Positions 9,109 through 18,424 of a stretch of 64,000 nucleotides of DNA are shown piece by piece. The DNA is taken from assembly GCA_019739225.1 (NCBI GenBank), contig JAHHDT010000004.1:124001-188000 (forward strand), written 5' to 3'. The translations under genes and the position numbers were made by a program. Source of the DNA: Aquamicrobium sp. (GTDB lineage: Bacteria > Pseudomonadota > Alphaproteobacteria > Rhizobiales > Rhizobiaceae). The notes under the pieces are model-generated. The model did not search any database. It saw nothing but the letters and a program-made list of their open reading frames with translations, and was not told the origin of the DNA. The stretch's first letter is position 1, and every line of letters begins with the position of its first letter.

Positions 9109-11577
9109 ATGATACGTCTTATCGGATATTTCTTCGGCGTCGGCGTCGCACTTGCGCTCGTGGCAGCAGCCGGTGTTGCAATCTATATTGGCAGCGTCAC
9201 CAAGGACTTGCCCGACTACGAAGTGCTGGCGCGCTACGAGCCGCCGGTGACGACTCGCGTCCATGCGTCCGACGGTGCGCTGATGGGCGAGTTCGCCCGC
9301 GAGCGGCGCCTGTATCTGCCCATCCAGGCCGTGCCCGATCGTGTCAAGGCGGCGTTCCTGTCGGCCGAAGACAAGAATTTCTATTCGCACCCCGGCGTCG
9401 ACATCACCGGTCTCGTGCGGGCTGTCGTTACCAACGCGCAGAACCTCGGTTCAGGCCGCAGGCCGGTCGGGGCGTCCACCATCACGCAGCAGGTCGCCAA
9501 GAACTTCCTGCTCGATTCGAGCGTGAGCTACGAGCGCAAGATCCGCGAGATGATCCTGTCGTTCCGTATCGAACAGGCGTATTCGAAGGATCGCATCCTC
9601 GAACTCTACCTCAACGAGATTTTCTTCGGTCTCGGCGCGTACGGCATCGCCGGCGCCGCGCTCACCTATTTCGACAAGTCGGTCAACGAGCTGACCGTTG
9701 CCGAATCCGCCTATCTGGCCGCATTGCCCAAGGGCCCGTCGAACTATCACCCGTTCCGCAACACCGAGCGCGCGATCGAGCGCCGCAACTGGGTCATCGA
9801 CCAGATGGTCGCCAACGGTTATGTCGAGCCGGAAGAGGCGGAAAAGGCGAAGGAGTCGTCACTGGGCGTGACGCCGCGCCGTGGCGGTACCTACCTCTTT
9901 GCAGGCGAGTACTTCACCGAAGAGGTGCGCCGTGCGATCATCTCGCGCTACGGCGAGGATGCGCTCTATGAGGGCGGCCTGTCGGTGCGCACAACGCTCG
10001 ACCCCGAGATGCAGGTCGTGGCGCGCAAGGCGTTGCAAAACGGCCTGATCAAATACGACACGCTGCGCGGCTATCGCGGCCCTGTGACCTCCATCGACGT
10101 GTCCGGTGACTGGGGCGTGCCCCTCGGCGAGGTCGAGCGGCTTTCCGATGTGCCGGAGTGGCGGCTTGCCGTGGTGCTGGCATCGTCGGAGCAGGGGCTG
10201 GACGTCGGGCTCCAGCCGTCCCGTCAGGCTTCGGGTGCTCTGGTCGAAGAGCGTGAAACCGCTTTCGTCTCCAAGGAGAACATGAACTGGGCGTTGCGCT
10301 ATACGGCGGACGGCAAGCGCTTGAAGGCCGACTCGCCTGCCGAGGTTCTCAAGGCCGGCGATGTCGTTTTCGTCGAGAAGGTCGAGGCCAGCGGCGAAGA
10401 AGCCGAGGCTGGCTGGGCCCTTCGCCAGATTCCCGAGGTTTCCGGCGGCATGGTTGCGATGGATCCCCATACCGGCCGCGTGCTGGCCATGGTCGGGGGC
10501 TTCTCTTACGCGCAGTCGGAATTCAACCGCGCGACGCAGGCATACCGCCAGCCCGGTTCGTCCTTCAAGCCGTTCGTTTACGCTGCCGCGCTCGACAACG
10601 GCTATACGCCGGCATCGGTCGTTCTCGACGCGCCGATTTCGATCCGCATCGGCAACGATGTCTGGGAGCCGAAGAATTATGGCGGCGGGTCGGCTGGTCC
10701 GTCGACCCTTCGCGCCGGCATCGAACGCTCGCGTAACCTGATGACCGTACGGCTTGCCAACGACATGGGCATGAACCTGGTCGCCGAATATGCCGAGCGC
10801 TTCGGGGTTTACGACAAGATGCTTCCGGTGCTGGCCATGTCGCTTGGCTCGGGCGAGACGACCGTTATGCGCATGGTCTCGGCCTATTCGATCATGGCCA
10901 ATGGCGGCAAGCACATCGTGCCTTCGCTGATCGACCGTATCCAGGACCGCTACGGCAAGACCGTTTTCAAGCACGACCAGCGCGAATGCGAAGGTTGCAA
11001 CGCAACCGCTTGGGACGGCCAGGCCGAGCCCGAACTCGTCGACAATTCCGAACAGGTCCTCGATCCGATGACCGCCTACCAGATCACTTCGATGATGGAA
11101 GGCGTCGTGCAAAGGGGTACGGCGACGACGATCGCCGAGCTCGGCTATCCGATCGCCGGCAAGACCGGCACCACCAACGACGAGAAGGACGCCTGGTTCG
11201 TGGGCTACACGCCCGACCTCGTGGTCGGCGTTTACATGGGTTACGACCAGCCTCGTCACATGGGCAAGGGCTCCACCGGCGGCGGCCTTGCCGCGCCGAT
11301 CTTCAAGGAGTTCATGGCAGAGGTGCTGAAGGACAAGCGTCCGGTCGAATTCCGTGTGCCCGAGGGCATGAAGATGATCGCCGTCGATCGCAAGAGCGGC
11401 ATGCGTGCTGCGGAAGGTGCGAGCGGCGCGATCATGGAAGCCTTCAAGCCGGGCACTGGCCCTGCTGATAGCTACTGGGTCATCGGCATGGACGATTTCC
11501 AGGCCGCCGAGCGCGCCCGCGAGATTTCGCCCCAGGCGAGCGAGGCGATCAGCACTGGCGGCGGTGGGCTTTACTAG
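9109..11577 (+). CDS. mrcA: Penicillin-binding protein 1A, bifunctional glycosyltransferase/transpeptidase
   Basis: An 822-residue class A PBP that polymerises and crosslinks peptidoglycan. The ATG at 9109 puts the membrane anchor (MIRLIGYFFGVGVALALV) at the N-terminus; the open frame upstream is polar and not expected in this family. The glycosyltransferase domain shows EDKNFYSHPGVD (catalytic Glu87) and GASTITQQVAKN. The transpeptidase domain shows SSFK with Ser484 and Lys487, SRN, and KTGTTND from Lys685. An OB-like insert lies between the two. The C-terminal tail is short. It follows the AmiC-type gene, so growth and splitting of the septal wall are encoded side by side. Confidence 0.95.
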   Translation: MIRLIGYFFGVGVALALVAAAGVAIYIGSVTKDLPDYEVLARYEPPVTTRVHASDGALMGEFARERRLYLPIQAVPDRVKAAFLSAEDKNFYSHPGVDITGLVRAVVTNAQNLGSGRRPVGASTITQQVAKNFLLDSSVSYERKIREMILSFRIEQAYSKDRILELYLNEIFFGLGAYGIAGAALTYFDKSVNELTVAESAYLAALPKGPSNYHPFRNTERAIERRNWVIDQMVANGYVEPEEAEKAKESSLGVTPRRGGTYLFAGEYFTEEVRRAIISRYGEDALYEGGLSVRTTLDPEMQVVARKALQNGLIKYDTLRGYRGPVTSIDVSGDWGVPLGEVERLSDVPEWRLAVVLASSEQGLDVGLQPSRQASGALVEERETAFVSKENMNWALRYTADGKRLKADSPAEVLKAGDVVFVEKVEASGEEAEAGWALRQIPEVSGGMVAMDPHTGRVLAMVGGFSYAQSEFNRATQAYRQPGSSFKPFVYAAALDNGYTPASVVLDAPISIRIGNDVWEPKNYGGGSAGPSTLRAGIERSRNLMTVRLANDMGMNLVAEYAERFGVYDKMLPVLAMSLGSGETTVMRMVSAYSIMANGGKHIVPSLIDRIQDRYGKTVFKHDQRECEGCNATAWDGQAEPELVDNSEQVLDPMTAYQITSMMEGVVQRGTATTIAELGYPIAGKTGTTNDEKDAWFVGYTPDLVVGVYMGYDQPRHMGKGSTGGGLAAPIFKEFMAEVLKDKRPVEFRVPEGMKMIAVDRKSGMRAAEGASGAIMEAFKPGTGPADSYWVIGMDDFQAAERAREISPQASEAISTGGGGLY

Positions 11578-11699
11578 ACGCTGCAGCAGACGGAGACACC
11601 TGCCGAAGCGTGGGGAAAGACATCGCGCGGCAAGACGGCGTCGAACGTCGGAACCTGCGCGGCACTCCTTCGCAACCCATCTTGAAAGGCGCATCAGCC

Positions 11700-11721
11700 G
11701 TGGCTGCCTCCAGGCAGCCAC
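11700..11721 (+). terminator. Stem-loop between PBP1A gene and prfB
   Basis: GTGGCTGCC TCCA GGCAGCCAC is a perfect 9-bp stem with a tetraloop, 120 bases after the PBP1A stop and 80 before prfB. The 3' flank GCGCTCTTT is only modestly U-rich. It probably ends the PBP1A transcript. Confidence 0.55.
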
Positions 11722-11799
11722 GCGCTCTTTACAGCTTTGGGCGCGGTGCCTATGGTCCGCGCCGATTCAGACATCCGAAGAACAGGATCACACGCTGCC

Positions 11800-12931
11800 A
11801 TGCGCGCAGAAACCGAATATCTTGTCGACGAAATCAAGCAGGCCATAACCCTGCTGAGGAGGCATCTTTGACTGGGATCAGGCCGTAAAACGACTTGATT
11901 ACCTGAACATGCGCTCCGAGGACGCCGATCTCTGGAACGATCCTCAGGAAGCGCAGAAGCTGATGCGCGAGCGCCAGATGCTGGACGACGGCATCAAGGG
12001 CATCACCGGTCTCACACAGTCGCTCAACGACAATGTCGAGCTGATCGCGCTTGGCGAGGAAGAGGGCGATCAGTCCGTGATCGCAGAAGCCGAGGCCGCC
12101 ATTCGCGCCTTGCGCGGTGAAGTGCAGGCACGCCAGATCGAAACGCTTCTCTCAGGTGAGGCCGATTCCAACGATACCTATCTCGAAGTCCACGCAGGCG
12201 CCGGCGGCACCGAAAGCCAGGATTGGGCCAACATGCTGTTGCGCATGTACACCCGCTGGGCCGAGCGGCGCGGCTTCAAGGTGGAAGTGCTGGAAGTCCA
12301 TGACGGCGAAGAGGCGGGCATCAAGTCGGCCACCGTGCTCATCAAGGGCCACAACGCCTATGGCTGGCTGAAGACGGAATCGGGCGTGCACAGGCTTGTG
12401 CGGATTTCGCCCTACGATTCCAACGCGCGCCGCCACACCTCATTTGCCAGCGTATGGGTCTATCCCGTCATCGACGACACCATCCAGATCGACGTGTCGG
12501 AGTCGGACGTGCGCATCGACACCTATCGCGCATCGGGAGCAGGCGGCCAGCACGTCAACACGACGGACTCGGCGGTTCGCATCACGCACCTTGCGACTGG
12601 CATCGTTGTCGCTTGCCAGGCCGAACGCTCGCAGCACAAGAACCGCGCCAAGGCGTGGGAGATGCTGCGCTCCCGCCTCTACGAGGACGAGCTCAAGAAG
12701 CGTGAAGCGGTCGCCAATGCCACCGAGGCATCAAAGACCGAGATCGGCTGGGGCCACCAGATCCGATCGTATGTGCTGCAGCCCTACCAGCTCGTGAAGG
12801 ACCTGCGCACCGGTGTCGAGAGCACCAGCCCGCAGGATGTGCTTGACGGCGAGCTCGACGAGTTCATGGAAGCCGCACTCTCGCAGCGCATCGAGGGTGC
12901 CAGCGGTGAGCCGGTCGAGGACATCGACTGA
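11800..12931 (+). CDS. prfB: Peptide chain release factor 2, made by programmed +1 frameshift
   Basis: RF2 frees the finished protein at UGA and UAA codons. The gene is in two frames: ATG at 11800 opens 23 codons that end in an in-frame TGA (11869-11871); a +1 shift at CTT joins them to the main frame (join 11800-11868 and 11870-12931), giving 376 residues. A gene call that ignores the shift would start wrongly near 11909. The GGQ motif that triggers hydrolysis is at residues 248-250 ([18 protein letters not shown]). The stop-recognition tripeptide reads SPY rather than the SPF of E. coli ([15 protein letters not shown]). It converges with the M23 peptidase gene (15-base gap). Confidence 0.97.
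11857..11872 (+). promoter_or_regulatory. prfB recoding site: SD-like AGGAGG + CTT TGA C
   Basis: AGGAGG (11857-11862) lies three bases before the slippery CTT, which is followed by TGA and C. This is the classic RF2 autoregulation signal: when RF2 is scarce the ribosome pauses at the poorly read UGA-C, the upstream Shine-Dalgarno-like element pushes it, and it shifts +1 to make more RF2. E. coli has AGGGGG TAT CTT TGA C with the same spacing. Confidence 0.96.
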
Positions 12932-12946
12932 GGCTTACGACGTGGG

Positions 12947-14245
12947 CTAAAGCAGGTTGCTGACCTTCTTGCCCGCCTTGAGAAACCGCAACGGATCGAT
13001 CGCGTCTCCGTTGCGGCGGACTTCATAGTGAAGATGCGGCCCGGTTGAGCGCCCGCTGGATCCGACCTCGCCGACGATGGCGCCGGTTTCCACGGCCTGG
13101 CCCTGCTTCACCCGCAGACGGCTCATGTGGGCATAGCGGGTGGTGATGCCGTTGCCGTGGTCGATCTCCACCATCCGGCCATAGCCGCCATTCCAGCCGG
13201 CCTTCACGACCGTGCCGGCACCGGTGCTGCGGATATCGGTACCGGAGGGCGCGCGAAAGTCGATGCCGGCATGCATGGCCGGGCGCCTGATGATCGGGTC
13301 GCGCCGCACGCCGAAGCTGCTCGAAACCGGCCGGCCGGGCACGGGGTTGTGGATCGGCATCTCGCGTGCGAGCGCCTTGACGGCCTCCAGCTTGCTCAGC
13401 GCCTCGTCCAGTTCCCGCACTCGGGCTTCAAACTGAATGCCGGCTTCGACCGGTAGCAACGGGCCGCCGACAGCTTCGCCGCTGGTATCCACCTCGACCG
13501 GCAGGCCGGCGGACTGCAGGGCGTCGGTAATTTCGTCCGCGGCAAGGAATGCGCTTTCGGTGGCGGTGTCTATCCCGTCGATCTGTTCCGACTCGATCGC
13601 ACGCAGCGACCGGTTGAGAGAGACGAAAAGTCGGTCGGCCCTGTCGGCTGCTGTCTCATAACCCTTGCTCACCGGCTTGGTGGACCAGAAAGAGTTGGCC
13701 GCGCTGTCTGCAATCACCACCGGCGCCTTGTCGTTCAGCGCACGCAGTTCGGGCTTGCTGGAGGGCCGTGGGGCGATTTCCGGCAATTTGCCGCCCGCGC
13801 CGGAGACGCGCTCGAGAATAGGACCGATGCGACCGTGGCGCTGGGTAAGCTGGGATTGGCGGGCTAGCAGTTCCGATACTTTGCTCTCGACGAGCTGCTG
13901 GTCGAGGATCTGCCGGCTCGTTATGCGATCGACCTGGGCGCGCAACGCCGAAATGCGATCTTCGTAGGCTTGCTGCATGCGTGCCTGTCGCGCCGCCGTC
14001 GCGCCGATCAGGTCGTCGCGCAGCACCAGATACGATGTCGCGAGCAAATAGCCGATCGCCATCGCAGCCACCGTCGAGCCCACCAACGCGGCGAGCCAGG
14101 GCCTCACGATGAAGTGCCTGATGTCGTCGCCGCGGGCGATGATGACGGTGTGCGGTTCTTTGCGTCTGCCGAAGACCGAAGCCGGCCGATTCTCTTTCAC
14201 GGACACATACCCAACGGTAGGAGGATCGTGTGTCGCATTACACAT
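12947..14245 (-). CDS. M23-family metallopeptidase (LytM domain) with membrane anchor and coiled coil
   Basis: A 432-residue membrane-anchored peptidase. Residues about 50-77 form one transmembrane helix (WLAALVGSTVAAMAIGYLLA), followed by a coiled coil (about 80-150) rich in Gln, Arg and Glu. The C-terminal LytM domain begins with SSSFGVRRDP and has the zinc motif HAGIDF (His and Asp) and HLHYEVRRNG (two His), so it looks catalytically complete, unlike EnvC-type activators. It probably cuts peptidoglycan crosslinks. The start MCNATHD was taken as the first ATG of the frame; a nearby GTG (VSVKENRPASV) is possible, and neither has a strong ribosome site. It resembles other rhizobial DipM- and envelope-linked M23 proteins. 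Confidence 0.9.
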   Translation of the reverse strand: MCNATHDPPTVGYVSVKENRPASVFGRRKEPHTVIIARGDDIRHFIVRPWLAALVGSTVAAMAIGYLLATSYLVLRDDLIGATAARQARMQQAYEDRISALRAQVDRITSRQILDQQLVESKVSELLARQSQLTQRHGRIGPILERVSGAGGKLPEIAPRPSSKPELRALNDKAPVVIADSAANSFWSTKPVSKGYETAADRADRLFVSLNRSLRAIESEQIDGIDTATESAFLAADEITDALQSAGLPVEVDTSGEAVGGPLLPVEAGIQFEARVRELDEALSKLEAVKALAREMPIHNPVPGRPVSSSFGVRRDPIIRRPAMHAGIDFRAPSGTDIRSTGAGTVVKAGWNGGYGRMVEIDHGNGITTRYAHMSRLRVKQGQAVETGAIVGEVGSSGRSTGPHLHYEVRRNGDAIDPLRFLKAGKKVSNLL

Positions 14246-14297
14246 TGTTAGGGTTAACAAAGCTTTGCCGGCCGGCACGATATGGCGGAAACGAAAA

Positions 14298-14318
14298 CGC
14301 CCCGGCGGGGCCGGGGCG
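14298..14318 (-). terminator. Intrinsic terminator after a tiny membrane-protein gene
   Basis: On the minus strand CGCCCCGGC CCC GCCGGGGCG is a perfect 9-bp GC stem with a 3-base loop, followed by TTTTCGTTT. This is a textbook intrinsic terminator. It lies 42 bases after the 25-codon membrane-protein gene and upstream of the M23 gene, showing that a transcript ends here. Confidence 0.88.
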
Positions 14319-14359
14319 TCGAAATCAAACTTGGTGGACCTTCTCGGGGCGACGCGCCA

Positions 14360-14437
14360 TCAAAAGAAGAATATCCAGAGCAGAATTATAATCGGGATTG
14401 GAATGCCAATCATCCAAAGCAGAAGACCGCGCAGCAT
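14360..14437 (-). CDS. Tiny single-span membrane protein (25 residues)
   Basis: A short frame reading MLRGLLLWMIGIPIPIIILL and then WIFFF, almost wholly hydrophobic, with a Pro-Ile-Pro break in the middle. Two further in-frame ATG codons precede this one (14440, 14443), but GGAG at 14444-14447 is correctly spaced only for the third, at 14437. A strong terminator follows 42 bases later, and the peroxiredoxin gene ends 66 bases upstream on the same strand. Rhizobia carry small hydrophobic proteins of the LLLWLIGIPIPIIIL type, which this matches from memory. Function is unknown; it is too short for most gene callers. Confidence 0.65.
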   Translation of the reverse strand: MLRGLLLWMIGIPIPIIILLWIFFF

Positions 14438-14509
14438 CATCATCTCCATCAATGCAATTCACATAGTCATAGCAAAGAACGGAGTGCAGCCGTTTTCGTT
14501 CCGCTCCCG

Positions 14510-14983
14510 CTATCCGGCAAGCTCGCGCGCGGCTTCGAGCACTTCGGTGGCGTGATCGCGTACCTTGACCTTGTTCCAGATGCGGGCGACGCGGCCCTCA
14601 CGGTCGATCAGCAGCGTCGTGCGTTCGACACCCATGTATTTGCGACCGTACATCGATTTCTCGACCCACACGCCATAGGCTTCGAGCGCGGTCCGCTCTT
14701 CGTCGGACGCCAGCCCGACAGTAAGCGTATGCTTGGCTTTGAACTTGTCGTGCTTCTTCACGCTGTCCGGCGAAATGCCGATAAGCACGACGCCGAGCGT
14801 ATCGAATTGCGGCTTGAGCGCGCTGAAGTCGATGGCTTCCGTCGTGCACGCCGTTGTGTCGTCCTTCGGGTAGAAGAACAGGACCACAATGTCGCCGCGA
14901 TGGGCCGCTAGCGACATTCGCGTTCCGCTATCGCCGGGAAGATCGAAGCTCGGTGCCGGGTCGCCGACCTTGATGTTTGTCAT
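14510..14983 (-). CDS. bcp: Peroxiredoxin, BCP/PrxQ type
   Basis: A 157-residue thiol peroxidase that reduces hydrogen and organic peroxides. The N-terminus MTNIKVGDPAPSFDLPGD and the block YPKDDTTACTTEA mark the AhpC/BCP family; the Cys in TACTTEA is the peroxidatic cysteine. The usual PrxQ resolving Cys five residues later is absent (Ile-Asp-Phe there), so this is a 1-Cys-like form that needs an outside reductant. The ATG at 14983 was preferred over the much longer open frame, whose extra 200 residues are unrelated. It is divergent from the AsmA-like gene. Confidence 0.93.
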   Translation of the reverse strand: MTNIKVGDPAPSFDLPGDSGTRMSLAAHRGDIVVLFFYPKDDTTACTTEAIDFSALKPQFDTLGVVLIGISPDSVKKHDKFKAKHTLTVGLASDEERTALEAYGVWVEKSMYGRKYMGVERTTLLIDREGRVARIWNKVKVRDHATEVLEAARELAG

Positions 14984-15073
14984 GCCCTCACTCTTGTTTG
15001 TGGTTACGCCAGTACGGTGGCGGGTATAGTGGTTTCGGCAGATTCGTCCAACGTGGGAAACAGGCTCGGCGGC

Positions 15074-18000
15074 GTGCATCACGAGGCACCTCCTCATGAA
15101 AAAATCCGGTTTCGCCGCGGCGACATAACGAGTCTCGACCAGTTTCCATCCGCTGTGCCTCCTGCGCGGACGCCACCTTGGCTGCGCGTATGCCGTCGCA
15201 GCGTCAAGATCGCGCTGATGGGAACGATGGCGATCGCGTTGATCGCCGCCGTGACGGCGGTGGCGCTTCTTTCGGGCCTGGGAGACGAAAGGCTGCGATT
15301 GCAGGCGCAGCAGGCCGTCTCGGCCCTGGCCGGTGACGACTTCAATGCCGAGATCGGCAGGGCCGGCATTTCGTTCGCCGGGCTCAATCTCCTTGGGCTG
15401 CATGTGCGGGATGCCCGGCTCACGGCTTCGGCCGACGGCCGGGAGGTGATGCAGATCGGTTCGGCGCGCTTCGGCTTGCGCCTGCTGCCTCTGCTGCGCG
15501 GCCAGGTCGAGCTTGCCAATGCTAGGCTCTCCGACGCGCGTATCGAGCCGGCCGGGATCCGGGTCGAGGGTGGCGGGCAGCAATTGCCGGTGTTCGACGA
15601 AAACGGACTGCTCGATACGGACGCCGCGCTCACACAGCTCTTCGGTGGCGCCAGACGGCTTATCGACCTCTTCGACCGTCAGGATGTGGATGGGATCCAG
15701 CTATCCGACATCGAGGTGGTGCTCGGTGATGACGAGAAGGCGTTGCTTTTCGTCCGAAGCGCCAGCCTTGAAGGCGATGCGCATGGAGCGCTCGCGCTGG
15801 CGGGCGAGCTGGAGTTTCGCGATCGCGTGGCAACAGTGGAGGGCCAGGCGGAGCTCGCCGCCAATGGCGAGACAGTGAGGACGCTTTCCGTTCAGCTCGA
15901 ATCCACCTTGCCGGACGGAGGGCAGGCGACCGCCAGGCTTTCGGGCTCCGAGACCGCCGCCGGTGAGCGGCTCGATATTGATGCACGCGTTGCCGCGCTG
16001 ACGATACCGTTCGGACAGGATGGTTCTTTCGTTGCCGACGTCGACGTTGCCGCGAGCATGGAGCGCGGAACCGACAAGGCTGAAATCGAGAGGCTCGACA
16101 TTGCAAGCGGGCGCTCGTTCTGGCGGTTCAACGGTGCCGTCGGCCCCAATCCGGCGTCCGCGCAGCCGACATATCGCTTCGAACTCGTCAGTGACGGTTC
16201 CACAGTATCGCCCGACGGCTCGCCGGAGCCGGCGCTGCCGGTCGTCGCGCGGCTAGCGGGGCTGTGGGATCCGGAGGCCCGTCGCCTCAGTGTCGACCAG
16301 ATGGGCGTCAGGTCTTCGCAGGGCGAGGTGGAGGGCCGCGCAGCCGCGACATTCGAGCGGGGCAAGAGCCCCGGCCTGGAAATGGCGCTGGACGTGCGCA
16401 ACATGCCCGTCGGTGAGGTGAAGCAGCTGTGGCCGTGGTTTGCCGCGGGCGGTGCGCGCAACTGGGTCTTGTCCAACATCTATGGCGGCCATGTCGAGAC
16501 AGGGCGGCTCGACCTGACCACGCCGCCCGGCCGCATCGGCAACGGCGTGCCGTTCGGCGCCAGGGAAGTCTCCGGTACGTTTTCGATACGGGGCACGCGC
16601 TTCGATGTGGCGGGGCGGATTCCGCCGGTGCGCGATGGTGTGGGAGCGGTTACGTTCCGTGGTTCCGACGTGGATATAAGCCTTGAAAGCGGCACCGTCT
16701 TCATGGCGGGCGGGCGCACGGTCAAGGCCAGCAACGGCGAACTCACCGTACGCGGGGCACATATGCCGCCGGTCATCGGCAAGCTGCGCATCGACGTGGA
16801 AGGCGAGGCTGGCAGCGTCCTTCAGCTCGCCAGCTACGATCCCATCGACGTCCAGCGTTTCATCGACCTGAAACCGGCGGATCTTTCCGGGTCCGTCAAA
16901 GGCACGGTGATTGCGGACATTCCGCTGCAGCGTTCGATTCCGGTGGAAAGCCTCGAATGGCAGGTCGATCTCGATTACGAGAATCTGTCGCTTGCCGAAC
17001 CGTTCGACGGACAGACGATCACGGAGGCCAACGGAAACATCACCGTCGATCCGACAAAGGCAGTGATCGACGCGCAGGCGCGCATGAACGGGTCGCCGGC
17101 TACACTCAGTCTGGTCGAGCCACTGGGTGCAAACAGTCCGGCCACGCGCGCGCGCAGCATTGCCCTGAAGATGGACGACGCGGCGCGTGAGGCGATCGCG
17201 CCGGGGCTCGATGTGCTGCTGTCGGGCATGACCGAAGTCGAGCTCGACGATGGTTCGCCGGAAAGCAGGGCGATCAAGGCGAATCTGCGCGACGCCGCTT
17301 TGACCATACCGTGGGCCGGATGGAGCAAGGGCAAGGGCGTGCCCGCGACCGTCGCCTTTTCGCTCGCCATGGACGGCAACCGCATCGACCTTCGCGACTT
17401 TACTCTCAGCGGCGACACCTTCGCCGCCAGCGGCGCACTGTCATTTACCGGCGGCGAAGTCGCGAGCGTGCGTTTCCCTACCGCACGCCTCAACCGTGGC
17501 GACGACTTCTCCTTCGACATGAAAGCCCAGGGCAATGGATATGCGATCACCGTGCGTGGCAGCAGCATCGATGCCCGCTCGGTCGTCAAGCTGTATGCCA
17601 AGGATTCCACCGGCGGCACGTCTCAGGGCGGTGCCGCGCCCGTCACGCTCGACCTGGAGGTCGATCGCGTCGTCGGCTTCCACGGCGAGGCGCTCAGCAA
17701 TGTGAAGCTGAAATACAGCGGCACCGGCGCGCGCACCGACAGGCTCGAATTTTCCGGAACTACGGCCAGCGGCAGGCAGGTGACGTTCCGAGACGGGCGG
17801 GAAGGCGAAGCCCGCACGGTCGTCATGAATTCCGCCGATGCCGGCGCGCTGCTGCGCTTTCTCGACATATACGAGCACATGGAGGGCGGCACGATCGCCA
17901 TGTCGCTGGCGGCGAACGGCAACGGACCGCTGCGCGGACAGGTGGATGCGCGCGACTTCTGGATCGTCGACGAGCCGCGCCTGCGCTCTCTCGTCTCGAG

Positions 18001-18409
18001 CGCGCCGGCCAACGACGGACGCTCGCTCAATCAGGCGGTGCGCGGCGAGATCGACACGTCACGCGTGCAGTTCGAGCGGGGCTTCTCCATGATCGAGAAG
18101 GGGCAGGGGTTCCTGAACCTGCAGCAGGGCGTGGTGCGCGGGCCGCAGATCGGCTCGACCTTCCAGGGCACTTTCTACGATACCGCCGGCAACATGGACA
18201 TGACGGGCACTTTCATGCCCGCCTATGGCCTCAACCGCATTTTCGGTGAAATTCCGCTGATCGGCCAGATTCTCGGCAACGGTCGCGACCGTGGCCTGAT
18301 CGGCATCACCTTCCGGCTCGCCGGAAAGGCCGGCGAGCCGCAACTTCAGGTCAATCCGCTATCCGTCATCGCGCCGGGCATCTTCCGCTCGGTGTTCGAA
18401 TACCGGTGA
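15074..18409 (+). CDS. Large AsmA-like protein (DUF3971/AsmA_2, YhdP-like)
   Basis: A protein of about 1,110 residues with one N-terminal membrane helix (MGTMAIALIAAVTAVALLSG, near residue 50) and a long beta-rich body of repeated AsmA-like strands. The C-terminal block (GFSMIEKGQGFLNLQQGVVRG ... GTFMPAYGLNRIFGEIPLIG ... VNPLSVIAPGIFRSVFEY) is characteristic of YhdP-type proteins. These bridge the periplasm and help move phospholipid to the outer membrane; that role is inferred. The start is uncertain: GTG at 15074 keeps the polar leader with EKIRFRRGDI, GTG at 15017 adds 19 residues, and ATG at 15218 would leave only the helix. It converges with tyrS (15 bases). Confidence 0.85.
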   Translation: MHHEAPPHEKIRFRRGDITSLDQFPSAVPPARTPPWLRVCRRSVKIALMGTMAIALIAAVTAVALLSGLGDERLRLQAQQAVSALAGDDFNAEIGRAGISFAGLNLLGLHVRDARLTASADGREVMQIGSARFGLRLLPLLRGQVELANARLSDARIEPAGIRVEGGGQQLPVFDENGLLDTDAALTQLFGGARRLIDLFDRQDVDGIQLSDIEVVLGDDEKALLFVRSASLEGDAHGALALAGELEFRDRVATVEGQAELAANGETVRTLSVQLESTLPDGGQATARLSGSETAAGERLDIDARVAALTIPFGQDGSFVADVDVAASMERGTDKAEIERLDIASGRSFWRFNGAVGPNPASAQPTYRFELVSDGSTVSPDGSPEPALPVVARLAGLWDPEARRLSVDQMGVRSSQGEVEGRAAATFERGKSPGLEMALDVRNMPVGEVKQLWPWFAAGGARNWVLSNIYGGHVETGRLDLTTPPGRIGNGVPFGAREVSGTFSIRGTRFDVAGRIPPVRDGVGAVTFRGSDVDISLESGTVFMAGGRTVKASNGELTVRGAHMPPVIGKLRIDVEGEAGSVLQLASYDPIDVQRFIDLKPADLSGSVKGTVIADIPLQRSIPVESLEWQVDLDYENLSLAEPFDGQTITEANGNITVDPTKAVIDAQARMNGSPATLSLVEPLGANSPATRARSIALKMDDAAREAIAPGLDVLLSGMTEVELDDGSPESRAIKANLRDAALTIPWAGWSKGKGVPATVAFSLAMDGNRIDLRDFTLSGDTFAASGALSFTGGEVASVRFPTARLNRGDDFSFDMKAQGNGYAITVRGSSIDARSVVKLYAKDSTGGTSQGGAAPVTLDLEVDRVVGFHGEALSNVKLKYSGTGARTDRLEFSGTTASGRQVTFRDGREGEARTVVMNSADAGALLRFLDIYEHMEGGTIAMSLAANGNGPLRGQVDARDFWIVDEPRLRSLVSSAPANDGRSLNQAVRGEIDTSRVQFERGFSMIEKGQGFLNLQQGVVRGPQIGSTFQGTFYDTAGNMDMTGTFMPAYGLNRIFGEIPLIGQILGNGRDRGLIGITFRLAGKAGEPQLQVNPLSVIAPGIFRSVFEYR

Positions 18410-18424
18410 GCGTCGGGCCGGGAT

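Noticed and set aside
7645-9390. 581-codon minus-strand frame over the amidase gene
   Set aside because: Antisense shadow of AmiC and the start of PBP1A; composition typical of GC-rich noise.
11869-11871. Premature stop or sequencing error at the start of prfB
   Set aside because: The TGA is part of the conserved RF2 frameshift signal, with the SD-like element in the right place, so it is functional.
14282-14911. 209-codon plus-strand frame opposite the peroxiredoxin gene
   Set aside because: It runs through a terminator and the tiny membrane gene and is antisense to a certain gene. Its His/Lys-rich start is only the reverse reading of a non-coding gap.
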